A stretch of 64,000 bases of DNA from Actinobacillus suis ATCC 33415 (lineage in GTDB: Bacteria > Pseudomonadota > Gammaproteobacteria > Enterobacterales > Pasteurellaceae). The position numbers were made by a program, and so were the translations under genes. The notes under the pieces were generated by a model. The model saw only the letters and a program-made list of their open reading frames with translations, ran no database searches and was not told the DNA's origin. Location of the stretch: contig NZ_CP009159.1 in the NCBI RefSeq assembly GCF_000739435.1, positions 1,674,001-1,738,000 on the forward strand, given 5' to 3'. Positions 54,102 through 63,831 of this stretch are shown here, in pieces (within the stretch, counting starts at the first letter, position 1; every line of letters begins with the position of its first letter).

Positions 54102-56360
54102 TTACCAGTGATAACGATAAGCAAGTTGTACTTTATATGGTTGATCTAAGTATTTGCCATTGGCTAGGGAAGCCTCTAAACCGATACGATGATTGCCTAC
54201 CACCGCATTCGCACCGATAGTGCTTTCAATTCGACCTTTGGTCTCCGCTACATCAAAACTATATTGATTTACTCGCACTGCATTCTGATTGGTACGAGTG
54301 GTAATGCCGTTTAGTTCTGCATAAGGTTCAAGCTTCCAACCGGCAAAATCAAGATGGTTTGTGACTCGCACGCCTGCTCTTGCAGTTAACGCGGAAATGC
54401 CGTCTTCATCCGCTTTGCTTGAAAGTTTCGTCCAAGCGGCTTGTAACTGTGGCGTAATTGTCCAACGACCTAATGTATGAATACGTCCGATTTCGCTCGA
54501 AAGCGTATGCGCATTGTAATGGCGTTTACCAGTCTGATTAGATTTTGCCGTAATACGCTCGTATTTTGCGACATTATCCCAATAGAAACCATTATTCGCC
54601 AAATAGGTCGCATATGCACCCACGGCTTGTGCTTTCACTTTCGCCGAGCCATATTCACCACCAAATTCTAGATCTGAACGTGAATTTCCGACAAAACCAC
54701 CGACACGAATATTATCTGTTACCGCAGCATCCGTACCAATTTGAAGCGTATGAATATCTTGTTTAAAGCCGGATGAATGCGCATTTTCCGCAACCTGCAT
54801 AGCATCTAATTCATTACGACTATTTGCATTACGCACCCAAACATTGCCTTTTTCACCTTGCTTTAATTCACCTAAGCGCTTATGTAAACCTTCTAAGCTA
54901 TTTTCCACTAATAAAAGCTGAGCCTGACGTAATGAGACTAACGCATTCGAATATTCACTTAGCATCACTTCATGGTTTGCTGTTGTCGGATTTAACGCTG
55001 GCACAACAACCGGAGAAACCGGCACGGTTGGAGAAGCGGTCGAATTTGTCGAATTATTTACAGCCGGCGGTGTACTGTTACTTGCAGTTGTGCGTTCTGC
55101 GGCATTATTTGACAGAAGCCAATGATTACCGTCTTTTACTAGGCGGTAACGATATGCGCCGGCATCAACATAATCACGCCCTAATAAAGCAAATTTCGCC
55201 TTACCTGTTTGGGTTTCAACTAATGTTACCTTACCATTCGCCGATTTTGGTTCATTACCCGAGTCTTTAACATTTAAGCCAAATTCTCCGCTATCGTCTC
55301 CGGTTACCACAATTTTATCCGCTTGTTGATTAGCTAAATCTGAATTGAGAGTAAAGCTACCTGTACCAGACAAATTACCAATCGTAAATGTTTGGAAGCC
55401 CTCTGCTTTACCGAGGTTTATCGTACTGTTTGTTAAACTCAAATTACTCACTGAGCTTTCATAAGTTGTTCCATCTATAGCAACAACAGGAACATCCCAG
55501 TTAGAATTTGCCAGGGTAACGTTGTAAGTTGTGTTGTTATTTGGGATAACCATTGCGCCACCAAGAGTTGAATCCGTTGCTTGGAGATCAATATTCTCAA
55601 TCGCTGTTAAACCAAAATCATCTTCACTATCCGCCCCCCAAGCAAGTACATCTGAGGTCACGGTCGTATTATTTAACGTTAGCTTCAAACTACCGTACTC
55701 AGTACCTGCTCGTCCATTCCACCATGAACCGAGCATAGTTCCGCTGCTCATTGTCGAATTATTGACCGTCACCGTGTTATTCGTACCGGAAAATGAAATG
55801 GCATCAGCCTCTGAACCTGCTGTAAGCTTACTGCCTTCAATTGTGAGAGATGACTTTTCAACAAGAACCGCTGAATCCCCACCTAGTGTGGTGAGATTAC
55901 TGTTCGTTATTGAACCGCTAGAACTATCAAGACTAACCGTTCCCCCTACCTCAGCTTGAGTTAATAAATCACTATTGGAAATATTTATTACAGATTTGTT
56001 TCTAGCTTGAATAACATGCTGTCCATAATCATTCGATGCCGTGACCGATAAAGTACTGTTATTAACGTTAACGGTTGAATTGTCTGTATAGAGAATGGTT
56101 GAAAAAGTAGGAGAATCGAATTCGGAAGCAGGTGATACTGAGCGACCGAGCGTACTATCGCTAATGGTTAATGTAGAGTTTGTCACAATGGGTGTATAGC
56201 CGCTTAAATCCATCTTACATTGATTTAAAACCGCATTAGATTGACCTGTAATAGAATCTAGTTCCGTCTTACATTCCATCGCCATCGCACTGTCTGTATA
56301 AACGAATAGCCCACCTGCAAATAATGCTGAATACACAGCTGATAATTTTAATCTTTTCAT
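54102..56360 (-). CDS. Pertactin-like autotransporter, sequon-rich passenger
   Basis: A 752-residue type Va autotransporter. Signal peptide ends about residue 27 (DSAMA). The passenger (28-410) is a beta-helix-like run of short repeats of the type NSTLTISDSTL, VNVNNSTLSV, with two cysteines near the N-terminus (EC and QC). A Ser/Thr/Pro-rich linker (about 420-455) and a barrel of about 280 residues ending YRYHW follow (GNVWVRNANSRN; LQIGTDAAV). The passenger has about 22 N-X-S/T sequons. It shows no protease triad and probably acts as an adhesin. The gene is monocistronic. Confidence 0.9.
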   Translation of the reverse strand: MKRLKLSAVYSALFAGGLFVYTDSAMAMECKTELDSITGQSNAVLNQCKMDLSGYTPIVTNSTLTISDSTLGRSVSPASEFDSPTFSTILYTDNSTVNVNNSTLSVTASNDYGQHVIQARNKSVINISNSDLLTQAEVGGTVSLDSSSGSITNSNLTTLGGDSAVLVEKSSLTIEGSKLTAGSEADAISFSGTNNTVTVNNSTMSSGTMLGSWWNGRAGTEYGSLKLTLNNTTVTSDVLAWGADSEDDFGLTAIENIDLQATDSTLGGAMVIPNNNTTYNVTLANSNWDVPVVAIDGTTYESSVSNLSLTNSTINLGKAEGFQTFTIGNLSGTGSFTLNSDLANQQADKIVVTGDDSGEFGLNVKDSGNEPKSANGKVTLVETQTGKAKFALLGRDYVDAGAYRYRLVKDGNHWLLSNNAAERTTASNSTPPAVNNSTNSTASPTVPVSPVVVPALNPTTANHEVMLSEYSNALVSLRQAQLLLVENSLEGLHKRLGELKQGEKGNVWVRNANSRNELDAMQVAENAHSSGFKQDIHTLQIGTDAAVTDNIRVGGFVGNSRSDLEFGGEYGSAKVKAQAVGAYATYLANNGFYWDNVAKYERITAKSNQTGKRHYNAHTLSSEIGRIHTLGRWTITPQLQAAWTKLSSKADEDGISALTARAGVRVTNHLDFAGWKLEPYAELNGITTRTNQNAVRVNQYSFDVAETKGRIESTIGANAVVGNHRIGLEASLANGKYLDQPYKVQLAYRYHW

Positions 56361-56441
56361 TCCTAATATCCTTTTATGTTATTAAAACCGCTAACAAGCG
56401 GTCATTTTTTCCTAATTTTTTGCAAAAGCAAAAAGACAAAA

Positions 56442-56465
56442 AGCCCACTTCTTACGAAGTAGGCT
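56442..56465 (-). terminator. ilvC terminator
   Basis: AGCCCACTTC / GAAGTAGGCT, 10-bp arms with one mismatch and a 4-base loop. On the minus strand it is followed by TTTTTGTC. Confidence 0.7.
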
Positions 56466-56480
56466 CTTTATAATATTTAA

Positions 56481-57962
56481 TTAACCTTGCGATGAAATAC
56501 GTTTCATATCTGTCATATAACCACGTAACTCTTGACCGATTAATTCAACCGGATGGTTACGGATTGCATCGTTGATATCACGTAAGTAAACGTTGTCGAT
56601 TTCAGCAGCCGGTGTCGGTTCACCTAAGTCACCTTTTTGTAACATCGGGATTAATTTCTCTGCAAGAATTGGCGTTGCAACATGAGAGAATAAGTAGTTA
56701 CCGTATTCTGCCGTATCCGAAATTACCACGTTCATTTCGTATAAACGTTTACGAGCGATCGTATTTGCGATTAACGGTAATTCGTGTAATGACTCATAGT
56801 ATGCAGATTCTTCGTAGATACCACTTGCAACCATTGCATCGAATGCCATTTCTACACCCGCTTTCACCATTGCAACCATTACAACACCGTTATCAAAGTA
56901 TTCTTGTTCAGAAATTTTGATGCCGTCTGCTTTTGGTGAATTTTCGAATGCGGTTTTACCGGTTTCTTCACGCCATTTGAATAAGTTTGCGTCACCGTTT
57001 GCCCAGTCAGCCATCATGGTTGATGAGAATTCACCGCTGATGATGTCATCCATATGTTTTAAGTAAAGGTCATTTAATTGAACTTTGATTTCTTCACTTA
57101 ATTCAAAAGCACGGATCTTCGCAGCGTTTGATAAACGGTCCATCATTAAGGTGATACCGCCTTGTTTTAACGCTTCGGTAATCGTTTCCCAACCATATTG
57201 GATTAATTTGCTTGCGTATGCCGGATCTTTACCGTCTGCCACTAATTTGTCGTAACATACGATTGAACCTGCTTGTAACATACCGCAAAGGATTGTTTGC
57301 TCGCCCATTAAGTCAGATTTAACTTCTGCTACGAATGAAGATTCTAATACGCCTGCACGGTCACCACCGGTTGCTGATGCCCACGCTTTCGCAATTGCCA
57401 TACCTTCGCCTTTCGGGTCATTTTCAGGGTGAACTGCGATAAGTGTCGGTACACCGAAACCACGTTTATATTCTTCACGTACTTCCGTACCCGGACATTT
57501 TGGCGCTGTCATTACAACCGTAATGTCTTTACGAATTTGCTCACCTTCTTCAACAATGTTGAAACCGTGTGAGTAACCGAATGCAGAACCTTGTTTCATT
57601 AACGGAACAACATCTGCAACCACTTTTGAGTGTTGTTTATCCGGCGTTAAGTTGATCACTAAGTCAGCGGTTGGAATTAATTCTTGGTATGTGCCGACTT
57701 TGAAACCGTTTTCGGTTGCACGAGTAAATGACGCACGTTTTTCAGCAATCGCTTCTGCACGTAACGCATAGCTAATGTCTAAACCAGAATCACGCATATT
57801 TAAACCTTGGTTTAAACCTTGCGCACCACAACCTACGATAACGATTTTTTTGCCTTTTAAGAAATTGCAGCCGTCTGCGAATTCGCTACGATCCATAAAA
57901 CGGCAACGACCGAGTTGGTCTAATTTTTGACGTAAGTTTAATGTGTTGAAATAGTTAGCCAT
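56481..57962 (-). CDS. ilvC: Ketol-acid reductoisomerase (class II)
   Basis: A 493-residue enzyme of valine/isoleucine synthesis that isomerises and reduces acetolactate. The length and duplicated C-terminal helical domain make it a class II enzyme, as in E. coli. Motifs are [21 protein letters not shown] (NADPH fold), [32 protein letters not shown] and [19 protein letters not shown] (Mg-binding Asp/Glu). It stands alone; ilvY is not next to it. The 231 bases upstream hold its promoter and that of pqiA. Confidence 0.97.
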   Translation of the reverse strand: MANYFNTLNLRQKLDQLGRCRFMDRSEFADGCNFLKGKKIVIVGCGAQGLNQGLNMRDSGLDISYALRAEAIAEKRASFTRATENGFKVGTYQELIPTADLVINLTPDKQHSKVVADVVPLMKQGSAFGYSHGFNIVEEGEQIRKDITVVMTAPKCPGTEVREEYKRGFGVPTLIAVHPENDPKGEGMAIAKAWASATGGDRAGVLESSFVAEVKSDLMGEQTILCGMLQAGSIVCYDKLVADGKDPAYASKLIQYGWETITEALKQGGITLMMDRLSNAAKIRAFELSEEIKVQLNDLYLKHMDDIISGEFSSTMMADWANGDANLFKWREETGKTAFENSPKADGIKISEQEYFDNGVVMVAMVKAGVEMAFDAMVASGIYEESAYYESLHELPLIANTIARKRLYEMNVVISDTAEYGNYLFSHVATPILAEKLIPMLQKGDLGEPTPAAEIDNVYLRDINDAIRNHPVELIGQELRGYMTDMKRISSQG

Positions 57963-58193
57963 TTTGTGCTTCCTTATTTATATGTATGATGTTGAGTGTG
58001 TTGTTTTATGATGTTGTGTTTACACATTGTTATGTTTTATGCAATCGATTATACGGACTTTTTATATTGCGTAAATTGATATTATTGCGACATTAAATTG
58101 CAAAAATTGCAACGTAATTTATTGATAAAAAATGACCGCTTGCAATACAGGTCATAAAGTAGAAAATAGCACTCCTAAAAAATAGGAAAATAG

Positions 58194-59435
58194 ATGAAAA
58201 TAAATAAGATAACTTTACAGCAATGCCCGGAATGTGAAACGGTGGTAGAAGTGCCGCAAGATCTGCCGTTTCAAATATCCGTTTGTCCCAATTGCCACGA
58301 CGTACTACGCCCGGCGAATAGTTGGAGCTTACGCCGTTGTTCAATTATCGCCTTAGCGATTTTAATTTTATTACCCTTTGCACTCACTTTTCCGTTAATG
58401 AGTATCGACTTACTCGGTGTGCCGATTCACGCAACCGTATGGGGCGGGGTTTGGAAAATGGCGACTGAAGGCTATCCTTACACTGCATTTATGGTCTTGC
58501 TCTGTTCTGTCGTGTTTCCGATTTCGTTTGCAATGTTAGTGCTGACAATCAGGCTCCAAAAATTACTGGGACATCGCCCTCGTTACACCTTGATTTTGCT
58601 ATCTCGCATTCAAGAATGGGTAATGTTAGACGTTTATCTGGTCGCATTAGCCGTAGCGGCGTTTAAAATTCGTGATTATGCGGATCTCAGCTTTAGTATT
58701 CATCTTAGTGCTTTTGTGATCGTGACGATTTTAACCACCTTGCTGTTTATTAAAATCGATCCGAAAGAAGCTTGGGCATATTTCTATCCCGAATACCACC
58801 TGCTTCCGAAAGGCTATCCAACTCATCCTTCGTTATGCCCAACGTGCGAATATACGTTCGATGAAAAGATTGTCGATTTAAAAGGTCGCCAGCGTTGCCC
58901 TCGCTGCGAAAGCAACTTAGCCATTCCGGATAGCATAAAATTACAACGAGTGTGGGCGTGTTTATTAGCGGGTGTAGTGATGATGATTCCGGCAAATACG
59001 TTGCCAATTTCCGCAACCGGATTAGCCGGTTCGGTTTCTGCCGATACCTTATTTTCAGGGGTACTCACCTTTATCAGTATGGGCAGCTACAGTGTGGCGG
59101 CGATCGTATTTATTGCAAGTATTGCCGTGCCATTCAGTAAAGTGGCGATAATTTTATATCTGCTGTTAGCGATTCATTACAAATGGAAACACCCGATTCA
59201 CTGGCAAATGAAAGCGCTACATTACGTGCATTTTGTCGGACGTTGGTCAATGCTGGATTTATTTGTATTGGCGTTAATGATGTCCCTCTTGGAACGAGGA
59301 CAAATTCTCAGCTTTTCGGTCGGTGATGCGGCATTTTTCTTTGGGGCGGCAGTATTCCTCACTATGATTGCCTCAAGTAATCTGGACGCCAGAATGCTAT
59401 GGCGAATCCACTATTCCAACGAGAAAAAACGCTAA
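58194..59435 (+). CDS. pqiA: Paraquat-inducible protein A (PqiA/LetA family)
   Basis: A 413-residue inner-membrane protein with two tandem PqiA units. Each begins with a zinc-ribbon: CPECETVVEVPQDLPFQISVC region with CPNC (about 10-35), and CPTCEYTF...CPRCESNL (about 212-240); each is followed by about four transmembrane helices. Family members pair with MCE-domain proteins (PqiB or LetB) in lipid transport between the membranes. No pqiB, letB or pqiC lies downstream here; a terminator follows at once. Confidence 0.92.
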   Translation: MKINKITLQQCPECETVVEVPQDLPFQISVCPNCHDVLRPANSWSLRRCSIIALAILILLPFALTFPLMSIDLLGVPIHATVWGGVWKMATEGYPYTAFMVLLCSVVFPISFAMLVLTIRLQKLLGHRPRYTLILLSRIQEWVMLDVYLVALAVAAFKIRDYADLSFSIHLSAFVIVTILTTLLFIKIDPKEAWAYFYPEYHLLPKGYPTHPSLCPTCEYTFDEKIVDLKGRQRCPRCESNLAIPDSIKLQRVWACLLAGVVMMIPANTLPISATGLAGSVSADTLFSGVLTFISMGSYSVAAIVFIASIAVPFSKVAIILYLLLAIHYKWKHPIHWQMKALHYVHFVGRWSMLDLFVLALMMSLLERGQILSFSVGDAAFFFGAAVFLTMIASSNLDARMLWRIHYSNEKKR

Positions 59436-59439
59436 AGAC

Positions 59440-59493
59440 AAGCGGTTAAATTTGGCGAAAAATTTGCAAATTTCAGCCAAAATTTGACCGCTT
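59440..59493 (+). terminator. pqiA terminator made of paired uptake signals
   Basis: AAGCGGTTAAATTTGGC / GCCAAAATTTGACCGCTT arms with minor mismatches, ending in TTATTTTT, 4 bases after the pqiA stop. Confidence 0.8.
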
Positions 59494-59598
59494 ATTTTTA
59501 TTTGTACGCTTTCCTATTTATACGTTTTGATCTATTATGCACCCGTCTCATTCATCCTGAGTGAAATATAACAAGTTTGTTTATTTTAAGGATCTCTC

Positions 59599-60699
59599 AT
59601 GAAAAAACTGCTATTAGCCACCTTGCTGGCAAGTTCGACTGCATTCGCTGACCAAGTCCCAAGTTATAACACCACCACTCATACTTACGAATTTAATCAA
59701 AGTTACGATCTTGTTGTGCCGCAAGGTTCAAAAGGCGAAACTAATTTATGGGTGCCGTTACCGTTCAGTAATGATTACCAAGATGTCAAATCGATTGAAT
59801 TTGAAGGCAACTACAATAAAGCCTATATCACGGAAAACAACCAATATGGTGCGAAAACACTATTCGCAAATTGGGATGAAAAAGCGCAAAAACGTTTGTT
59901 AAAAGTAAAACTTGTGGTGCAAACCAAAGATCGTGAACCAATGGCAACCGGTGCATTAAACAGTTATCAACCGCCGGAAAAAATCATTTATTCGGTGGAT
60001 GTACAAGAGTATCTCAAACCGACTACGCATATCAAAACAGACGGAATTGTGAAGCAATATGCGGACAAAATTGTCGGCAAAGAAACCAACCCGCTGAAAA
60101 AAGCTGAGCTGATTCATAAATGGATTGTGGAAAATATGGAACGTGATAATTCCGTATTAGGCTGCGGTGACGGTGATGTGGAAAAAATGCTGACTACCGG
60201 TGTGTTAAAAGGCAAATGTACCGATATTAACTCGGTGTTCGTTGCTTTAGCACGAGCGTCTGATATTCCGGCACGTGAAGTATTCGGCATCCGTTTAGGC
60301 TCGGCACCGAAAATGTCGAAATTCTCTAAAACCGCCTTCGGTAGCGCAAAAGACGGTATCGCTAATGAAAATAGCGGACAACATTGCCGTGCCGAATTTT
60401 ATTTAGCCGGTTTCGGTTGGGTGCCGGTTGATTCAGCGGACGTGGCGAAAATGCGTTTAACCGAGAAAAAAGCGGTCAATGATGCGGATACACAAGCCGT
60501 TTCGAAATACTTATTTGGTAACTGGGAAGCAAACTGGATGGGCTTTAACCACGCACGTGATTTCGACTTATACCCGCAACCGGAATTAACCCCGATTAAC
60601 AATTTCGGTTATCCGTATGCTGAGGTTGGCGGCGATCCGCTTAATTCATTTGATGCAAAAGAGTTTGGTTATGAGCTTATCTCAAAAGAACTCAAATAA
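59599..60699 (+). CDS. Periplasmic transglutaminase-like protein
   Basis: A 366-residue predicted periplasmic protein. Signal peptide cleaved after AFA (residue 17). Residues about 165-285 form a transglutaminase-like (papain-fold) core with a full triad: Cys207 ([12 protein letters not shown]), His262 ([11 protein letters not shown]) and Asp278 (VPVDSADV). Such bacterial domains are mostly cysteine peptidases. A further Cys (GCGDGD, 189) and Cys263 next to the catalytic His are noteworthy. It overlaps the MerT-like gene by 29 bases, suggesting a three-gene transcript. Substrate unknown. Confidence 0.85.
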   Translation: MKKLLLATLLASSTAFADQVPSYNTTTHTYEFNQSYDLVVPQGSKGETNLWVPLPFSNDYQDVKSIEFEGNYNKAYITENNQYGAKTLFANWDEKAQKRLLKVKLVVQTKDREPMATGALNSYQPPEKIIYSVDVQEYLKPTTHIKTDGIVKQYADKIVGKETNPLKKAELIHKWIVENMERDNSVLGCGDGDVEKMLTTGVLKGKCTDINSVFVALARASDIPAREVFGIRLGSAPKMSKFSKTAFGSAKDGIANENSGQHCRAEFYLAGFGWVPVDSADVAKMRLTEKKAVNDADTQAVSKYLFGNWEANWMGFNHARDFDLYPQPELTPINNFGYPYAEVGGDPLNSFDAKEFGYELISKELK

Positions 60700-61024
60700 G
60701 CACTTTTTTGCCTCACTTACCGCAGCTCTAGTGGCGGCGGTAAGCTCAACGGTATGCTGTATTGCACCTTTGGTTTATCTGGTGTTCGGTATTTCTTCAC
60801 CGTGGCTGGTTAGTCTCAGCGAGTATGAATATTTACAACTACCGTTATTATTCGTTTCGCTTGGTGCATTCGGTTACGGCTTTTGGTTACTGATGTTTTC
60901 TAACAAAATTATTTGTACCAAATATTGTTCACACCGCACCTTGATAATTTTATATTGGATTGCTTTTGCGATTATTCTATTTTTCTTGAGCTATCCGTTT
61001 GTTTTACCTTGGTTATTAGCATGA
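60671..61024 (+). CDS. MerT-like metal ion transport membrane protein
   Basis: A 117-residue inner-membrane protein with three transmembrane segments (about 14-40, 50-72, 88-110). The first contains [16 protein letters not shown] with the vicinal Cys29-Cys30 that MerT uses to take over Hg(II); a second cysteine pair (IICTKYC) lies in the loop. ATG 60671 is chosen because the sequence from [10 protein letters not shown] fits a MerT N-terminus; an ATG at 60653 is an alternative. There is no merR or merA nearby, so the natural metal may not be mercury. Its stop overlaps the next start (ATGA). Confidence 0.8.
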   Translation: MSLSQKNSNKHFFASLTAALVAAVSSTVCCIAPLVYLVFGISSPWLVSLSEYEYLQLPLLFVSLGAFGYGFWLLMFSNKIICTKYCSHRTLIILYWIAFAIILFFLSYPFVLPWLLA

Positions 61025-61335
61025 AAAAATTACTGTTTATTTTGCTTTTTTCTGTCGGAGTTTCACCGCTTGTTTATGCCAATGAAGCTATGCCAAACGG
61101 CAATGTAGCAGCTGAACAACAAGCACAAAAAGAAGTGAATTTTTATATTAAAGAAATGAACTGCCAATTATGCGTCTATTTGGTTAATAAAGAATTGCGT
61201 GTGATTAATGGGGTGATTTCAACCAAAGCGAATATGAAAGAACGTAAAGTCAAAATTATCGCGAACGAAAATGTTTCGCTAGAACAGATGGTCAAGGCGA
61301 TTGAAAAGCTCGGTTATACTGCCGAACAAATCTAA
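61021..61335 (+). CDS. MerP-like periplasmic heavy-metal-associated protein
   Basis: A 104-residue predicted periplasmic HMA-domain protein. Signal peptide cleaved after VYA (residue 20), then a ferredoxin-like HMA fold (about 38-104) with the metal site EMNCQLC (Cys48, Cys51), a variant of the usual MTCxxC. The tail ends [10 protein letters not shown] as in MerP. It overlaps the MerT-like gene by 4 bases and should pass metal to it. An open frame extending upstream to 60913 is the MerT gene read out of frame. Confidence 0.83.
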   Translation: MKKLLFILLFSVGVSPLVYANEAMPNGNVAAEQQAQKEVNFYIKEMNCQLCVYLVNKELRVINGVISTKANMKERKVKIIANENVSLEQMVKAIEKLGYTAEQI

Positions 61336-61340
61336 AAAAA

Positions 61341-61395
61341 CAAGCGGTCAAATTTCCTCAATTTTTTGCAAAAAATCTAAGAAATTCGACCGCTT
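61341..61395. terminator. Terminator made of paired uptake signals
   Basis: AAGCGGTCAAATTTC / GAAATTCGACCGCTT with one mismatch and a long AT-rich loop, followed by TTTTCC. It ends the transglutaminase-MerT-MerP transcript. Confidence 0.7.
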
Positions 61396-61460
61396 TTCCA
61401 TGTTTTTCTATTTCATACAATACTTCTTTGCCTACTTATCCCAAGTAGATAAAGAATCAT

Positions 61461-62783
61461 TTAAATGCGTTTAATCACGCTTTTTCCATGACTCATTTCA
61501 TAGAAACTGTGTGCGCCGTGATACCCCCCCATACCGCTATCACCCACACCGCCAAAAGGCAAGCCGGCGTGTGTTACATGCATAAAGGTATCATTAATAC
61601 AGCCGCCACCGAATGACACTTCATTTAATACTTGCTCTTCCGTTGCTTTGTCTTGCGTGAATAAATACAGCGCCAACGGTTTAGCATTTGCTTTCACTTG
61701 AGCAATCGCTTCATTCATCGTTTTAAAAGTCAACATCGGGAAAATAGAACCGAAGATTTCTTCTTGCATTACCGGGCTTTGCCAATTCACTTCATCGATC
61801 AAAGTAAACGCCAGTTTGCTGGTTTCATCGTTATATTCTCCGCCGACTAACACTCGTCCGTCATTTAAAAACGCTTTTAAACGTTGATAATGACGAGGGG
61901 TAACTACTTTAACATGATCCGCTATCTCGGTCGGATTTTTACCCTGATAGATCGCATTGATACGCTGTCTGATCTCCTCAACTAAACGATCTTTTACGTT
62001 CTCTTGCACCAATAAATAGTCCGGCGCAATACAAGTTTGTCCGCTATTAAACACCTTGCCGAATAAAATACGTTCCGCTGCTAATTTCAGATCTGCTGTT
62101 TCATCCACGATACAAGGGCTTTTCCCGCCTAATTCCAGCGTTACCGGCGTTAAATGTTTTGCCGCCGCCGCCATCACGATTTTCCCAACCGGCACACTAC
62201 CGGTAAAGAAAATATAGTCGAATTTCTCGGTCAATAGCTGTTGGTTTACCGCAACATCGCCTTCCACTACGGTGAAGTAATTCGGTTCGAAGTATTCCGC
62301 AACTAATTTAGCCAAAAGTGCTGAAGAATGTACGGTAAATTCCGAAGGTTTTAGGATAATCGTATTACCTGCCGCCATCGCACCGATAATCGGCGAAATC
62401 GAAAGCTGTATTGGGTAATTCCACGGTGAAATATTTAAAAACACACCATACGGCTCATAAATAATTTGTGCGTCCACTTTTGCGCCCATCACCATTTCAG
62501 TAATTTCTGACTGCCCTGCCGATTTTGGTTTCGCCAACTCATCCAAGTTTTCTAACATAAAATCGATCTCATGCACGAGCATATCGATTTCGGTTAAACG
62601 GGCTTCCGATTCCGGTTTATTTAGGTCGTTAAAAAGCGCCGTTAAAATTGCCTGATCATTTTCAATTAACATCGCTTTTAAGCGCTGTAATTGCGCTTTG
62701 CGAAACGCTAACGGCTTGGTTGCGTTACTATTAAAAAAATCTCGTTGCGCTTGCACGAGATTTGCAATTTGTTGTTGATTCAT
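61461..62783 (-). CDS. Aldehyde dehydrogenase (ALDH3-like)
   Basis: A 440-residue NAD(P)-dependent aldehyde dehydrogenase. Motifs are SPWNYPIQLSISPIIGAMAAGNTIILKPSE, FTGSVPVGKIVMAAAAKHLTPVTLELGGKSP (general-base Glu) and FNSGQTCIAPDYLL (catalytic Cys), then LPFGGVGDSGMGGYHG. The short N-terminus and the FNSGQTCIAPDY pattern place it in the class 3 group rather than in betaine or succinate-semialdehyde enzymes. RBS GGGAGG. It is divergent from an AraC regulator, which probably controls it. Substrate unknown. Confidence 0.9.
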   Translation of the reverse strand: MNQQQIANLVQAQRDFFNSNATKPLAFRKAQLQRLKAMLIENDQAILTALFNDLNKPESEARLTEIDMLVHEIDFMLENLDELAKPKSAGQSEITEMVMGAKVDAQIIYEPYGVFLNISPWNYPIQLSISPIIGAMAAGNTIILKPSEFTVHSSALLAKLVAEYFEPNYFTVVEGDVAVNQQLLTEKFDYIFFTGSVPVGKIVMAAAAKHLTPVTLELGGKSPCIVDETADLKLAAERILFGKVFNSGQTCIAPDYLLVQENVKDRLVEEIRQRINAIYQGKNPTEIADHVKVVTPRHYQRLKAFLNDGRVLVGGEYNDETSKLAFTLIDEVNWQSPVMQEEIFGSIFPMLTFKTMNEAIAQVKANAKPLALYLFTQDKATEEQVLNEVSFGGGCINDTFMHVTHAGLPFGGVGDSGMGGYHGAHSFYEMSHGKSVIKRI

Positions 62784-62883
62784 TTTTATTCCCTCCCTAT
62801 TGGTTACGGATGGCTACATTATAGAAATCTGCTAATTTTAGTGTTAGCATAAACCACCAAAGTTTTTGCACAATTCTATAAAA

Positions 62884-63750
62884 ATGAAATTACTCGAAAA
62901 AGTTAAACCATTAATTGACCCTCAAAAATTTCATCATACTTTTGAAACATTGCTGCCTGATTTTCATATTTTTCACACCAATAAAACCGGCGGAGATGTA
63001 ATTCAAATTGAAAAATCCGGCTTCTCAGTCGTATTGCAAGGTTCAAAAGAAGTGCAAATCGGTGAATATCATTACCAATATCGGGCAGGTGATTTTGCTT
63101 GCTATGCGGTAGATATGCCTATTCTCGCGCATTATCAGGCAACACCAGAACAGCCTTATATTGATTTACGCTTTTACCTGCCGCCGGAGCAACTTCAGCA
63201 ATTAACCGAAGCTTTACTTAGCCAAGATTATGCTTTTCCTTCTTTTTCGGGCAAAAAACCGCTCAGTCAGCTCTCTCCTGCTTTGGAAGACGCTTTATGC
63301 CGTTTAATTGATTTACACAATTCACCAAATGACATACCGATTCTCTATCCGTTATTACAACAAGAAATCATCTATCGTTTACTGTGTAGTGAACAGGGAG
63401 GATTATTACGAAAAATTGCGACCCAAGGCTCAAATACCCAGCGAGTAGCAAGTGCGGTTGAATGGCTGAATCAGCATTATAACCAGCCGTTTAATGTAGA
63501 AGAATTAAGTACGAGCATCGGTATGTCCAGTTCCGGTTTTTATGCACATTTTCGCCAGCTTACGGGTATGAGCCCGTTGCAATATCAAAAGAATCTGCGC
63601 TTAGCACAAGCACATCGCTTACTGAAAACCGGTACGAAGACCATTTCTGAAATTGCCTATCAGGTAGGTTATGACAGCCTACCGCAATTCAGCCGTGAAT
63701 ATAAACGAGCATTCGGCAAAACCGCGAGAGAAAGCCTTAAGGCAGGCTAA
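62884..63750 (+). CDS. AraC family transcriptional regulator
   Basis: A 288-residue regulator. The start is ATG 62884 (MKLLEKVKPL); the TTG 18 bases upstream is not needed. The N-terminal cupin-like AraC_N domain (about 20-180, YRAGDFACYAVDMPILAHY) is followed by a double helix-turn-helix (about 190-285: FNVEELSTSIGMSSSGFYAHFRQLTGMSPLQYQKNLRL and ISEIAYQVGYDSLPQFSREYKRAFG). The divergent position suggests it regulates the aldehyde dehydrogenase gene 100 bases away; the effector is unknown. Confidence 0.92.
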   Translation: MKLLEKVKPLIDPQKFHHTFETLLPDFHIFHTNKTGGDVIQIEKSGFSVVLQGSKEVQIGEYHYQYRAGDFACYAVDMPILAHYQATPEQPYIDLRFYLPPEQLQQLTEALLSQDYAFPSFSGKKPLSQLSPALEDALCRLIDLHNSPNDIPILYPLLQQEIIYRLLCSEQGGLLRKIATQGSNTQRVASAVEWLNQHYNQPFNVEELSTSIGMSSSGFYAHFRQLTGMSPLQYQKNLRLAQAHRLLKTGTKTISEIAYQVGYDSLPQFSREYKRAFGKTARESLKAG

Positions 63751-63751
63751 T

Positions 63752-63760
63752 ACAAGCGGT
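63752..63760 (+). repeat. Isolated Apl-type uptake signal core
   Basis: ACAAGCGGT followed by CGAATTT and, further on, a T-rich tract, the usual flank of the Actinobacillus-type uptake signal. Other single cores were located at 3904-3912, 15723-15731, 37338-37346, 42073-42081, 43037-43045, 53521-53529 and 56394-56402. Confidence 0.85.
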
Positions 63761-63794
63761 CGAATTTACTGATTTTTTTGCAAATCGCTAAAAG

Positions 63795-63818
63795 AAAACC
63801 CGGCCAAAGCCGGGTTTT
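63795..63818. terminator. Bidirectional terminator after the AraC gene
   Basis: AAAACCCGGC CAAA GCCGGGTTTT, a perfect 10-bp GC-rich stem with T runs on both strands between convergent genes. Confidence 0.92.
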
Positions 63819-63831
63819 CTGATTAGAGACG

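Noticed and set aside
58093..58344. An 83-codon open frame on the minus strand before and across the pqiA start
   Set aside because: It overlaps the well-supported pqiA start and shows no RBS or recognisable domain.
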